Shown here piece by piece: positions 34,801 to 48,610 of a stretch of 64,000 nucleotides of DNA. The position numbers and the translations under genes are program-made. This DNA is from Salminus brasiliensis (Eukaryota > Chordata > Actinopteri > Characiformes > Bryconidae), in contig NC_132878.1 in assembly GCF_030463535.1 (NCBI RefSeq), forward strand, positions 40,228,501 to 40,292,500, in the 5' to 3' direction. The notes beneath the pieces were generated by a model that worked only from the letters and a program-made list of their open reading frames with translations, did no database searches and was not told the origin of the DNA. Numbering within the stretch: the first letter of the stretch is position 1; every line of letters begins with the position of its first letter.

Positions 34801-37800
34801 TTTCATGTATCTGGGGTGTATTTTAAGCGTTTTGTGCATTTTAACCCTTTTTTCTGTGGTTTGTGCGATTTTTTGCGTCACGTACGTGTTCTACACTTTT
34901 TGTGCATTTTTAGTGCAAGTTCTTGAAAATTGTCATGTCTGTGATGTATTTTCATGTATCTGGGGTGTATTTTAAGCTTTTTATGCGTTTTTGTGCGATT
35001 TTTTGCGTCAGGTACGCGTTCTACACTTTTTGTGCATTTTTAGTGGAAGTTCTTGAAAATGTTCATGCCTGTGATGTATTTTCATGTATCTGGGGTGTAT
35101 TTTAAGCGTTTTGTGTATTTTAACCCTTTTTTCTGCGGTTTGTGCGATTTTTTGCAACAAGAACGCGTAGTTCTACACTTTTTGTGCATTTTTAGTGCAA
35201 GTTCTTGAAAATTGTAATGCCTGTGATGCATTTTCATGTAACTGGGGTGTATTTTAAGCGTTTTGTGCATTTTAACCCTTTTTTCTGTGGTTTGTGCGAT
35301 TTTTTGCGTCACGTACGTGTTCTACACTTTTTGTGCATTTTTAGTGCAAGTTCTTGAAAATGTTCATGCTTTTGATGCATTTTCATGTATTTGGGGTGTA
35401 TTTTAAGCGTTTTGTGCATTTTAACACTTTTTTCTGCGGTTTGTGCGATTTTTTGCATCAGGAACGCGTTCTACACGGTTTGTGCGTTTTGTTGCTTCAG
35501 GTACGTGTTCTATACTTTTTGTGCAATTTTAGTGAAAGTTCTTGAAAATTTTCATGCCTGTGATGCATTCTCATGTATTTGAGGTATATTTTAAGCTTTT
35601 TTGGCGTTTTACGCGTTTTGTGCGTCAGGTACGCGTTCTACACTTTTTGTGCATTTTTAGTGCAAGTTCTTGAAAAATTTCGTGCATGTGATGCATTTTC
35701 ATGTTTTGGGGTGTATTTTAAGCGTTTTGTGCATTTTAACACTTTTTTCTGCGGTTTGTGCGAGTTTTTGCGTCAAGAACGCGTAGTTCTACACTTTTTG
35801 TGCATTTTTAATGCAAGTTCTTAAAAATTGTAATGCCTGTGATGCATTTTCATGTATCTGGGGTGTATTTTAAGCGTTTTTTGCATTTTAACCCTTTTTT
35901 CTGCGGTTTGTGCGAGTTTTTGCGTCAGGTACGCGTTCTACACTTTTTGTGCATTTTTAGTGCAAGTTCTTGAAAATTGTCATGCCTGTGATGTATTTTC
36001 ATGTATCTGGGGTGTATTTTAAGCGTTTTGTGCATTTTAACCCTTTTTTCTGCGGTTTGTGCGATTTTTTGCATCAGGAACGCGTTCTACACGGTTTGTG
36101 CGATTTTTTGCGTCAGGTACGCGTTCTACACTTTTTGTGCATTTTTAGTGCAATTTCTTGAAAATTGTCATGCCTGTGATGTATTTTTATGTATCTGGGG
36201 TGTATTTTAAGCGTTTTGTGCATTTTAACCCTTTTTTCTGTGGTTTGTGCGATTTTTTGCGTCACGTACGTGTTCTACACTTTTTGTGCATTTTTAGTGC
36301 AAGTTCTTGAAAATTGTCATGTCTGTGATGTATTTTCATGTATCTGGGGTGTATTTTAAGCTTTTTATGCGTTTTTGTGCGATTTTTTGCGTCAGGTACG
36401 CGTTCTACACTTTTTGTGCATTTTTAGTGGAAGTTCTTGAAAATGTTCATGCCTGTGATGTATTTTCATGTATCTGGGGTGTATTTTAAGCGTTTTGTGT
36501 ATTTTAACCCTTTTTTCTGCGGTTTGTGCGATTTTTTGCAACAAGAACGCGTAGTTCTACACTTTTTGTGCATTTTTAGTGCAAGTTCTTGAAAATTGTA
36601 ATGCCTGTGATGCATTTTCATGTAACTGGGGTGTATTTTAAGCGTTTTGTGCATTTTAACCCTTTTTTCTGTGGTTTGTGCGATTTTTTGCGTCACGTAC
36701 GTGTTCTACACTTTTTGTGCATTTTTAGTGCAAGTTCTTGAAAATTGTCATGTCTGTGATGTATTTTCATGTATCTGGGGTGTATTTTAAGCTTTTTATG
36801 CGTTTTTGTGCGATTTTTTGCGTCAGGTACGCGTTCTACACTTTTTGTGCATTTTTAGTGGAAGTTCTTGAAAATGTTCATGCCTGTGATGTATTTTCAT
36901 GTATCTGGGGTGTATTTTAAGCGTTTTGTGTATTTTAACCCTTTTTTCTGCGGTTTGTGCGATTTTTTGCAACAAGAACGCGTAGTTCTACACTTTTTGT
37001 GCATTTTTAGTGCAAGTTCTTGAAAATTGTAATGCCTGTGATGCATTTTCATGTAACTGGGGTGTATTTTAAGCGTTTTGTGCATTTTAACCCTTTTTCC
37101 TGCGGTTTGTGTGATTTTTTGCGTCAGGAACGCGTTCTACACGGTTTGTGTGTTTTTTTGCTTCAGTTACGTGTTCTACACTTTTTGTGCAATTTTAGGG
37201 TAAGTTCTTGAAAAATTTCATACATGTGATGCATTTTCATGTATCTGGGGTGTATTTTAAGCTTTTTATGCGTTTTGTGCGTCAGGTACGTGTTCTACAC
37301 TTTTTTTGCATTTTTAGTGCAAGTTCTTGAAAATTTTCATGCCTTTGATGCATTTTCATGTAACTGGGGTGTATTTTAAGCGTTTTTTGTATTTTAACCC
37401 TTTTTTCTGCGGTTTGTGCGATTTTTTGCATCAGGAACGCGTTCTACACGGTTTGTGCGTTTTGTTGCTTCAGGTACGTGTTCTATACTTTTTGTGCAAT
37501 TTTAGTGAAAGTTCTTGAAAATTTTCATGCCTGTGATGCATTCTCATGTATTTGAGGTATATTTTAAGCTTTTTATGCGTTTTACGCGTTTTGTGCGTCA
37601 GGTACGTGTTCTACACTTTTTTTTTGCATTTTTAGTGCAAGTTTTGAAAATTTTCATGCCTGTGATGCATTTTCATGTATGTGGGGAGTATTTTAAGCGT
37701 TTTTTGTATTTTAACCCTTTTTCTGCGGTTTGTGCGATTTTTTGCATCAGGAATGCGTTCTACACGGATTGTGCAATTTTAGTGTAAGTTCTTGAAAATT

Positions 37801-39200
37801 GTCATGCCTGTGATGCATTTTCATTTATCTGGGGTGTAATTTAAGCGTTTTGTGCATTTTAACCCTTTTTTGTGCGGTTTGTATATTTTTTTGCGTCAGG
37901 TACGAGTTCTACACTTTTTGTGCATTTTTAGTGCAAGTTCTTGAAAAATGTCATGTCTGTGATGTATTTTCATGTATCTGGGGTGTATTTTAAGCGTTTT
38001 GTACATTTTAACCCTTTTTTCTGCAGTTTGTTCGATTTTTGCGTTCATGTATCTGTGGTGTATTTTAAGGTTTTTATGCGTTTTGTGCGATTTTTTGCGT
38101 CAGGTACGCGTTCTACACTTTTTGTGCATTTTTAGTGCAAGTTCTTGAAAATGTTCATGCCTTTGATGCATTTTCATGTAACTGGGGTGTATTTTAAGCG
38201 TTTTGTGTATTTTAACCCTTTTTTCTGCGGTTTGTGTGATTTTTTTCGTCAGGTACGCGTTGTAAACTTTTTGTGCATTTTTAGTGCAAGTTCTTGAAAA
38301 TGTTCATGCCTTTGATGCATTTTCATGTATCTGGGGTGTATTTTAAGCGTTTTGTGTATTTTAACCCTTTTTTCTGCGGTTTGTGTGATTTTTTGCGTCA
38401 GGTACGTGTTCTACACTTTTTGTGCAACTGTAGTGTAAGGTCTTGAAATTTTTCATGCCTGTGATGCATTCTCATGTATCTGGGGTGTATTTTAAGCTTT
38501 TTATGCGTTTTACGCGTTTTGTGCGTCAGGTACCCGTTCTTCACTTTTTGTGCATTTTTAGTGCAAGTTCTTGAAAATTTTCATGCCTTTGATGCATTTT
38601 CATGTAACTGGGGTGTATTTTAAGCGTTTTATGTGTTTTGTGCGTCAGGTTCGTGTTCTACACTTTTTGTGCATTTGTAGTGCAAGTTCTTGAAAAATTT
38701 CATGCCTCTGATACATTTTCATGTATCTGGGGTGTATTTTAAGCTTTTTATGCGTTTTGTGCGTCAGGAACGCGTTCTAAACTTTTTGTGCATTTTAGGT
38801 GCAAGTTCTTGAAAAATTTCATGCCTGTGATGGATTTTCATGTAACTGGGGTGTATTTTAAGCGTTTTTTGCATTTTAACCCTTTTTACTGCGGTTTGTG
38901 CGATTTTTTGCATCAGGAACGCGTTCTACACGTTTTGTGCGTTTTTTTGCTTCAGGTACGTGTTCTACACTTTTTGTGCAATTTTAGTGTAAGTTCTTGA
39001 AAATGTTCAGACCTGTGATGCATTCTCATGTATCTGGGGTGTATTTTAAGCTTTTTATGCGTTTTGTGCGTCAGGAACGCGTTCTAAACTTTTTGTGCAT
39101 TTTAGGTGCAAGTTCTTGAAAAATTTCATGCCTGTGATGGCTTTTTTCTGCGGTTTGTGCGATTGTTTGCGTCAGGTACGCGATCGACACTTTTTGACCA
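31900..39200 (+). repeat. Rearranged higher-order block upstream of the regular higher-order copies
   Basis: Monomer variants from about 32.8 to 34.3 kb line up with 42.8-44.3 kb at a constant offset of 9,975 bp. Variants from 37.3 to 39.0 kb line up with 44.1-45.8 kb at offsets of 6,751-6,806 bp. The difference, about 3.2 kb, is filled by local re-duplications at 34.3-37.2 kb. Confidence 0.7.
36307..37168 (+). repeat. 431-bp tandem duplication of a three-monomer block
   Basis: The block starting at 36307 is repeated, starting at 36738, with the same order of monomer variants: the GTCATGTCTGTG variant, then the AGTGGAAGTTC variant, then the CAACAAGAACGCG variant. The same block also occurs singly at 33569 and 34923. 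After about 37080 the second copy continues into a different neighbour. Confidence 0.75.
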
Positions 39201-40614
39201 TTTTTAGTGCAAGTTCTTGAAAATTGTCATGACTGTGATGTATTTTCATGTATCTGGGGTGTATTTTAAGTGTTTTGTGCAATTTAACCCTTTATACTGT
39301 GTTTTGTGCATTTTGTGCGTCAGGTACGTGTTCTACACTTTTTTTGCATTTTTCGTGCAAGTTCTTGAAAATTGTAATGCCTGTGATGTATTTTCATGTA
39401 TCTGGGGCGTATTTTAAGCGTTTTGTGCATTTTAACCCTTTTTTCTGTGGTTTGTGCGATTTTTTGCGTCAGGTACGCGTTCTACACTTTTTCTGCATTT
39501 TTAGTGCAAGTTCTTGAAAATTGTAATGCCTGTAATGTATTTTCATGTATCTGGGGCGTATTTTAAGCGTTTTGTGCATTTTAACCCTTTTTCCTGCGGT
39601 TTGTGTGATTTTTTGCATCAGGAACGCGTTCTACGCGGTTTGTGTGTTTTTTTGCTTCCGTTACGTGTTCTACACTTTTTGTGCAATTTTTCGTGCAAGT
39701 TCTTGAAAATTGTCATGTCTGTGATGTATTTTCATGTATCTGGGGTGTATTTTAAGCTTTTTATGCGTTTTGTGCGATTTTTTGCGTCAGGTACGCGTTC
39801 TACACTTTTTGTGCATTTTTAGTGGAAGTTCTTGAAAATGTTCATGCCTGTGATGTATTTTCATGTATCTGGGGTGTATTTTAAGCGTTTTGTGTATTTT
39901 AACCCTTTTTTCTGCGGTTTGTGCGATTTTTTTGTAACAAGAACGCGTAGTTCTACACTTTTTGTGCATTTTTAGTGCAAGTTCTTGAAAATTGTAATGC
40001 CCTTGATGCATTTTCATGTAACTGGGGTGATTTTAAGCGTTTTGTGCATTTTAACCCTTTTTTCTGCGGTTTGTGTGATTTTTTGCATCAGGAACGCGTT
40101 CTACATGGTTTGTGTGTTTTTTTGCTTCCGTTACGTGTTCTACACTTTTTGTGCAATTTTAGGGTAAGTTCTTGAAAAATTTCATACATGTGATGCATTT
40201 TCATGTATCTGGGGTGTATTTTAAGCTTTTTATGCGTTTTGTGCGTCAGGTACGTGTTCTACACTTTTTTTGCATTTTTAGTGCAAGTTCTTGAAAATTT
40301 TCATGCCTTTGATGCATTTTCATGTAACTGGGGTGTATTTTAAGCGTTTTTTGTATTTTAACCCTTTTTTCTGCGGTTTGTGTGATTTTTTGCATCAGGA
40401 ACGCGTTCTACACGGTTTGTGCGTTTTGTTGCTTCCGGTACGTGTTCTACACTTTTTGTGCAATTTTAGTGAAAGTTCTTGAAAATTTTCATGCCTGTGA
40501 TGCATTCTCATGTATTTGAGGTATATTTTAAGCTTTTTATGCGTTTTACGCGTTTTGTGCGTCAGGTACGTGTTCTACACTTTTTTTTTGCATTTTTAGT
40601 GCAAGTTCTTGAAA

Positions 40615-43600
40615 ATTGTCATGCCTGTGATGCATTTTCATTTATCTGGGGTGTAATTTAAGCGTTTTGTGCATTTTAACCCTTTTTTGTGCGGTTTGTA
40701 TGTTTTTTTGCGTCAGGTACGCGTTCTACACTTTTTGTGCATTTTTAGTGCAAGTTCTTGAAAAATGTCATGTCTGTGATGTATTTTCATGTATCTGGGG
40801 TGTATTTTAAGCGTTTTGTACATTTTAACCCTTTTTCTGCAGTTTGTTCGATTTTTGCGTTTATGTATCTGTGGTGTATTTTAAGCTTTTTATGCGTTTT
40901 GTGCGATTTTTTGCGTCAGGTACGCGTTCTACACTTTTTGTGCATTTTAGGTGCAAGTTCTTGAAAAATATCATGCCTGTGATGCATTTTCATGTATCTG
41001 GGGTGTATTTTAAGCGTTTTGTGTATTTTAACCCTTTTTCTGCGGTTTGTGCGATTTTTTGCGTCAGGTACGCGTTCTACACTTTTTGTGCATTTTTAGT
41101 GCAAGTTCTTGAAAATTTTCATGCCTGTGATGTATTTTAATGTATCTGGGGTGTATTTTAAGCGTTTTGTGTATTGTAACCCTTTTTTCTGTGGTTTGTG
41201 CATTTTTCGTGCAAGTTCTTGAAAATTGTCATGACTGTGATGTATTTTCATGTATCTGGGGTGTATTTTAAGTGTTTTGTGCAATTTAACCCTTTATACT
41301 GTGGTTTGTGCGATTTTTTGCGTCAGGTACGCGTTCTACACTTTTTGTGCATTTTTAGTGCATGTTCTTGAAAAATATCATGTCTGTGATGTATTTTCAT
41401 GTATCTGGGGTGTATTTTAAGCTTTTTATGCGTTTTGTGCGATTTTTTGCATCAGGTACGCGTTCTACACTTTTTGTGCATTTTTAGTGCATATTCTTGA
41501 AAAATTTCATGCATGTGATGCATTTTTATGTTTTTGGGGTGTATTTTAAGCTTTGTACGCGTTTTGTGCGTTTTGTGCGTCAGGTACGCGTTCTACACTT
41601 TTTGTGCATTTTAGGTGGAAGTTCTTGAAAAATTTCATGCCTGTGATGGATTTTTATGTATTTGGGGTGTATTTTAAGCGTTTTGTGTATTTTAACACTT
41701 TTTTCTGCGGTTTGTGCGATTTTTTGCATCAGGAACGCGTTCTACACGTTTTGTGCGTTTTTTTGCTTCAGGTACGTGTTCTACACTTTTTGTGCAATTT
41801 TAGTGTAAGTTCTTGAAAATTTTCATGCCTGTGATGCATTCTCATGTATCTGGGGTGTATTTTAAGCTTTTTATGCGTTTTGTGCGTCAGAAAAAAGTTC
41901 TAAACTTTTTGTGCATTTTAGGTGCAAGTTCTTGAAAAATTTCATGCCTCTGATGGATTTTCATGTATGTGGGGAGTATTTTAAGCGTTTTGTGTATTTT
42001 AACCCTTTTTTCTGCGGTTTGTGCGATTGTTTGCGTCAGGTACGCGTTCTACACTTTTTGTGCATTTTTAGTTGAAGTTCTTGAAAATTTTCATGCCTTT
42101 GATGCATTTTCATGTATCTGGGGTGTATTTTAAGCTTTTTATGCGTTTTACGCGTTTTGTGCGTCAGGTACGTGTTCTACACTTTTTGTGCATTTTTATT
42201 GCAAGTTCATGAAAAATTTCATGCATGTGATGCATTTTCGTGTTTTTGGTGTATTTTAAGCGTTTTGTGCATTTTAACACTTTTTTCTGCGGTTTGTGCG
42301 AGTTTTTGCATCAAGAACGCGTAGTTCTACACTTTTTGTGCATTTTTAATGCAAGTTCTTGAAAATTTTAATGCCTGTGATGCATTTTCATGTTTTTGGG
42401 GTTTATTTTAAGCTTTTATGCGTTTTGAGCGTCAGGTACGCGTTCTATACTTTTTGTGCATTTTTAGTGCACGTTCTTGAAAAATGTCATGCATGTGATG
42501 CATTTTAATGTATTTGGGGAGTATTTAAGTTTTTTGTGCATTTTAACCCTTTTTTCTGCGGTTTGTGCGATTTTTTGTGTCAAGAACGCGTAGTTCTACA
42601 CTTTTGTGCATTTTTAGTGCAAGTTCTTGAAAATTTTAATGCCTGTGATGCATTTTCATGTATCTGGGGTGTATTTTAAGCGTTTTGTGTATTTTAACCC
42701 TTTTTTCTGCGGTTTGTGCGATTTTTTGCATCAGGAACGCGTAGTTCTACACTTTTTGTATATTTTTAGTGTAAGTTCTTGAAAATTTTCATGCCTTTGA
42801 TGCATTTTCATGTATCTGGGGTGTATTTTAAGCTTTTTTGGCGTTTTACGCGTTTTGTGCGTCAGGTACGCGTTCTACACTTTTTGTGCATTTTTAGTGC
42901 AAGTTCTTGAAAAATTTCATGCATGTGATGCATTTTCATGTTTTGGGGTGTATTTTAAGCGTTTTGTGCATTTTAACACTTTTTTCTGCGGTTTGTGCGA
43001 GTTTTTGCGTCAAGAACGCATAGTTCTACACTTTTTGTGCATTTTTAATGCAAGTTCTTAAAAATTGTAATGCCTGTGATGCATTTTCATGTATCTGGGG
43101 TGTATTTTAAGCGTTTTTTGCATTTTAACCCTTTTTTCTGCGGTTTGTGCGAGTTTTTGCGTCAGGTACGCGTTCTACACTTTTTGTGCATTTTTAGTGC
43201 AAGTTCTTGAAAATTGTCATGCCTGTGATGTATTTTCATGTATCTGGGGTGTATTTTAAGCGTTTTGTGCATTTTAACCCTTTTTTCTGCGGTTTGTGCG
43301 ATTTTTTGCATCAGGAACGCGTTCTACACGGTTTGTGCGATTTTTTGTGTCAGGTACGCGTTCTACACTTTTTGTGCATTTTTAGTGCAATTTCTTGAAA
43401 ATTGTCATGCCTGTGATGTATTTTCATGTATCTGGGGTGTATTTTAAGAGTTTTGTGCATTTTAACCCTTTTTTCTGTGGTTTGTGCGATTTTTTGCGTC
43501 ACGTACGTGTTCTACACTTTTTGTGCATTTTTAGTGCAAGTTCTTGAAAATTGTCATGTCTGTGATGTATTTTCATGTATCTGGGGTGTATTTTAAGCTT

Positions 43601-46600
43601 TTTATGCGTTTTTGTGCGATTTTTTGCGTCAGGTACGCGTTCTACACTTTTTGTGCATTTTTAGTGGAAGTTCTTGAAAATGTTCATGCCTGTGATGTAT
43701 TTTCATGTATCTGGGGTGTATTTTAAGCGTTTTGTGTATTTTAACCCTTTTTTCTGCGGTTTGTGCGATTTTTTGCAACAAGAACGCGTAGTTCTACACT
43801 TTTTGTGCATTTTTAGTGCAAGTTCTTGAAAATTGTAATGCCTGTGATGCATTTTCATGTAACTGGGGTGTATTTTAAGCGTTTTGTGCATTTTAACCCT
43901 TTTTCCTGCGGTTTGTGTGATTTTTTGCGTCAGGAACGCGTTCTACACGGTTTGTGTGTTTTTTTGCTTCAGTCACGTGTTCTACACTTTTTGTGCAATT
44001 TTAGGGTAAGTTCTTGAAAAATTTCATACATGTGATGCATTTTCATGTATCTGGGGTGTATTTTAAGCTTTTTATGCGTTTTGTGCGTCAGGTACGTGTT
44101 CTACACTTTTTTTGCATTTTTAGTGCAAGTTCTTGAAAATTTTCATGCCTTTGATGCATTTTCATGTAACTGGGGTGTATTTTAAGCGTTTTTTGTATTT
44201 TAACCCTTTTTTCTGCGGTTTGTGCGATTTTTTGCATCAGGAACGCGTTCTACACGGTTTGTGCGTTTTGTTGCTTCAGGTACGTGTTCTATACTTTTTG
44301 TGCAATTTTAGTGAAAGTTCTTGAAAATTTTCATGCCTGTGATGCATTCTCATGTATTTGAGGTATATTTTAAGCTTTTTATGCGTTTTACGCGTTTGTG
44401 CGTCAGGTACGTGTTCTACACTTTTTTTTGCATTTTTAGTGCAAGTTTGAAAATTTTCATGCCTGTGACCCTTTTTCTGCGGTTTGTGCGATTTTTTGCA
44501 TCAGGAATGCGTTCTACACGGATTGTGCAATTTTAGTGTAAGTTCTTGAAAACTGTCATGCCTGTGATGCATTTTCATTTATCTGGGGTGTAATTTAAGC
44601 GTTTTGTGCATTTTAACCCTTTTTTGTGCGGTTTGTATATTTTTTTGCGTCAGGTACGAGTTCTACACTTTTTGTGCATTTTTAGTGCAAGTTCTTGAAA
44701 AATGTCATGTCTGTGATGTATTTTCATGTATCTGGGGTGTATTTTAAGCGTTTTGTACATTTTAACCCTTTTTTCTGCAGTTTGTTCGATTTTTGCGTTC
44801 ATGTATCTGTGGTGTATTTTAAGGTTTTTATGCGTTTTGTGCGATTTTTTGCGTCAGGTACGCGTTCTACACTTTTTGTGCATTTTAGTGCAAGTTCTTG
44901 AAATGTTCATGCCTTTGATGCATTTTCATGTAACTGGGGTGTATTTAAGCGTTTTGTGTATTTTAACCCTTTTTTCTGCGGTTTGTGTGATTTTTTTCGT
45001 CAGGTACGCGTTGTAAACTTTTTGTGCATTTTTAGTGCAAGTTCTTGAAAATGTTCATGCCTTTGATGTATTTTCATGTATCTGGGGTGTATTTTAAGCG
45101 TTTTGTGTATTTTAACCCTTTTTTCTGCGGTTTGTGTGATTTTTTGCGTCAGGTACGTGTTCTACACTTTTTGTGCAACTGTAGTGTAAGGTCTTGAAAA
45201 TTTTCATGCCTGTGATGCATTCTCATGTATCTGGGGTGTATTTTAAGCTTTTTATGCATTTTACGCGTTTTGTGCGTCAGGTACCCGTTCTTCACTTTTT
45301 GTGCATTTTTAGTGCAAGTTCTTGAAAATTTTCATGCCTTTGATGCATTTTCATGTAACTGGGGTGTATTTTAAGCGTTTTATGTGTTTTGTGCGTCAGG
45401 TTCGTGTTCTACACTTTTTGTGCATTTGTAGTGCAAGTTCTTGAAAAATTTCATGCCTCTGATACATTTTCATGTATCTGGGGTGTATTTTAAGCTTTTT
45501 ATGCGTTTTGTGCGTCAGGAACGCGTTCTAAACTTTTTGTGCATTTTAGGTGCAAGTTCTTGAAAAATTTCATGCCTGTGATGGATTTTCATGTAACTGG
45601 GGTGTATTTTAAGCGTTTTTTGCATTTTAACCCTTTTTACTGCGGTTTGTGCGATTTTTTGCATCAGGAACGCGTTCTACACGGTTTGTGCGATTTTATG
45701 CGTCAGGTACTCGTTCTACACTTTTTGTGCATTTTTAGTGCATATTCTTGAAAAATGTCATGTCTGTGATGTATTTTGATGTATCGGGGGTGTATTTTAA
45801 GCGTTTATTGCATTTTAACCCTTTTTTCTGCGGTTTGTTCGATTTTTTGCGTTCATGTATCTATGGTGTATTTTAAGCTTTTTATGCGTTTTGTGCGATT
45901 TTTTGCTCCAGATACGCGTTCTACACTTTTTGTGCATTTTTATTGCAAGTTCTTGAAAAATTTCATGCATGTGATGCATTTTTATGTTTTTGGGGTGTAT
46001 TTTTAGCTTTGTACGCATTTTGTGTGTTTTGTGCGTCAGGTACGCGTTCTACACTTTTTGTGCATTTTAGGGGCAAGTTCTTGAAAAATGTCATGCCTGT
46101 GATGGATTTTCATGTATCTGGGGTGTATTTTAAGCGTTTTGTGTATTTTAACCCTTTTTTCTGCGGTTTGTGTGATTTTTTGCGTCAGGTACGCGTTCTA
46201 CACTTTTTGTGCATTTTTAGTGCAAGTTCTTGAAAATTTTCATGCCTTTGATGCATTTTCATGTAACTGGGGTGTATTTTAAGCGTTTTTTGTATTTTAA
46301 CCCTTCTTTCTGCGGTTTGTACGATTTTTTTGCGTCAAGATCGCGTAGTTCTACACTTTTTGTGCATTTTTAGTGCAAGTTCTTGAAAAATTTCATGCAT
46401 GTGATGCATTTTCATGTATCTGGGGTGTATTTAAGCTTTTTATGCGTTTTGTGCGTCAGGTACGCGTTCTACACTTTTTGTGCATTTTTAGTGCAAGTTC
46501 TTGAAAATTGTCATGCCTGTGATGTATTTTCATGTATCTGGGGTCTATTTTAAGCGTTTTGTGCATTTTAACCCTTTTTTCTGCGGTTGGTTCGATTTTT

Positions 46601-48610
46601 TGCGTTCATGTATCTGTGGTGTTTTTTAAGGTTTTTTTGCGTTTTGTGCGTCAGGTTCGCGTTCTACACTTTTTGTGCATTTTTAGTGAAAGTTCTTGAA
46701 AAATTTCATTTCTCTGATGCATTTTCATGTATCTGGGGTGTATTTTAAGCGTTTTGTGTATTTTAACCCTTTTTTCTGCGGTTTGTACGATTTTTTTGCA
46801 TCAAGAGCGCGTAGTTCTACACTTTTTGTGCATTTTTAGTGCAAGTTCTTGAAAAATTTCATGCATGTGATGCATTTTCATGTATCTGGGGTGTATTTTA
46901 AGCTTTTTATGCGTTTTGTGCGTCAGGTACACGTTCTACACTTTTTGTGCATTTTTAGTGCAAGTTCTTGAAAATTGTCATGCCTGTGATGTATTTTCAT
47001 GTATCTGGGGTGTGATTTAAGCTTTTTATGCATTTTGTGCGATTTTTTGCGTCAGGTACGCGTTCTATACTTGTTGAGGCATTTGTAGTGCATGTTCTTG
47101 AAAAATGTCATGCCTGTGATGTATTTTCATGTATCTGGGGTGTATTTTAAGCGTTTTGTGCATTTTAACCCTTTTTTCTGCGGTTTGTTTGATTTTTTGC
47201 GTTCATGTATCTGTGATGTATTTTAAGCTTTTTATGTGTTTTGTGCGATTTTTTGCGTCAGGTACGCGTTCTATACTTTTTGTGCATTTTTATTGCAAGT
47301 TCTTGAAAATTCAATGGCTTTGATGCATTTTCATGTGTTTAAGGTGTATTTTAAGCTTTTTATGCGTTTTATGCGTTTTACTGCTTCAGGTACGTGTTCT
47401 ACACTTTTTGTGCGATTTTAGTGTAAGTTCTTGAAAATTTTCATGCCTGTGATGCATTTTCATGTATCTGGGGTGTATTTTAAGCGTTTTGTGTATTTTA
47501 ACCCTTTTTTCTGCGGTTTGTACGATTTTTTGCGTCAAGAGCACGTAGTTCTACACTTTTTGTGCATTTTTAGTGCAAGTTCTTGAAAAATTTCATGCAT
47601 GTGATGCATTTTCATGTATATGGGGTGTATTTTAAGCTTTTTATGCGTTTTGTGCGTCAGGTACGCGTCCTACACTTTTTGTGCATTTTTAGTGCAGGTT
47701 CTTGAAATATTTCATGCATGTGATGCATTTTCATGTATCTGGGGTGTATTTTAAGCGTTTTTGTGCATTTTAACCCTTTTTTCTGCGGTTTGTTAGATTT
47801 TTTGCGTTCATGTATCTGTGGTGTATTTTAAGCTTTTTATGCGTTTTGTGCGATTTTTTGCGTCAGGTACGCGTTCTACACTTTTTGTGCATTTTTAGTG
47901 CAAGTTCTTGAAAAATTTAATGCCTTTGATGCATTTTCATGTATCTGGGGTGTATTTTAAGCTTTTTGTCGTTTTACGCGTTTTGTGCGTCAGGTACGCG
48001 TTCCACACTTTTTGTGCATTTTTATTTCAAGTTCTTGAAAAATTTCATGCATGTGATGCATTTTCATGTTTTTGGGTGTATTTTAAGCGTTTTGTGCATT
48101 TTATCACTTTTTTCTGCGGTTTGTGCGAGTTTTTTGCGTCAAGAACGCGTAGTTCTACACTTTTTGTGCATTTTTAATGCAAGTTCTTGAAAATTTTAAT
48201 GCCTGTGATGCATTTTCATGTATCTGGGGTGTATTTTAAGCGTTTTGTGCATTTTAACCCTTTTTTCTGCGGTTTGTGCGAGTTTTTGCGTCAGGTACGC
48301 GTTCTACACTTTTTGTGCATTTTTAGTGCAAGTTCTTGAAAATTGACATGTCTGTGATGTATTTTCATGTATCTGGGGTGTATTTTAAGCTTTTTATGCA
48401 TTTTGTGCGATTTTTTGCATCAGGTACGCGTTCTACACTTTTTGTGCATTTTTAGTGCAAGTTCTTGAAAATTGTCATGCCTGTGATGTATTTTCATGTA
48501 TCTGGGGTGTATTTTAAGCGTTTTGTGCATTTTAACATTTTTTTCTTCGGTTTGTGCGATTTTTTGCATCAGGAATGCGTTCTACACGGATTGTGCAATT
48601 TTAGTGTAAG
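40615..48610 (+). repeat. Higher-order repeat copy A (~8.0 kb)
   Basis: Defined by distinctive monomers that recur in copy B. Offsets from copy A to copy B measured on variant monomers are 8,004 bp at 40758, 8,152 bp at 41553, 8,148 bp at 43207, 8,149 bp at 44695 and 8,296 bp at 47071. The steps correspond to single monomers gained in copy B. The phase chosen for the start is arbitrary. Confidence 0.8.
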
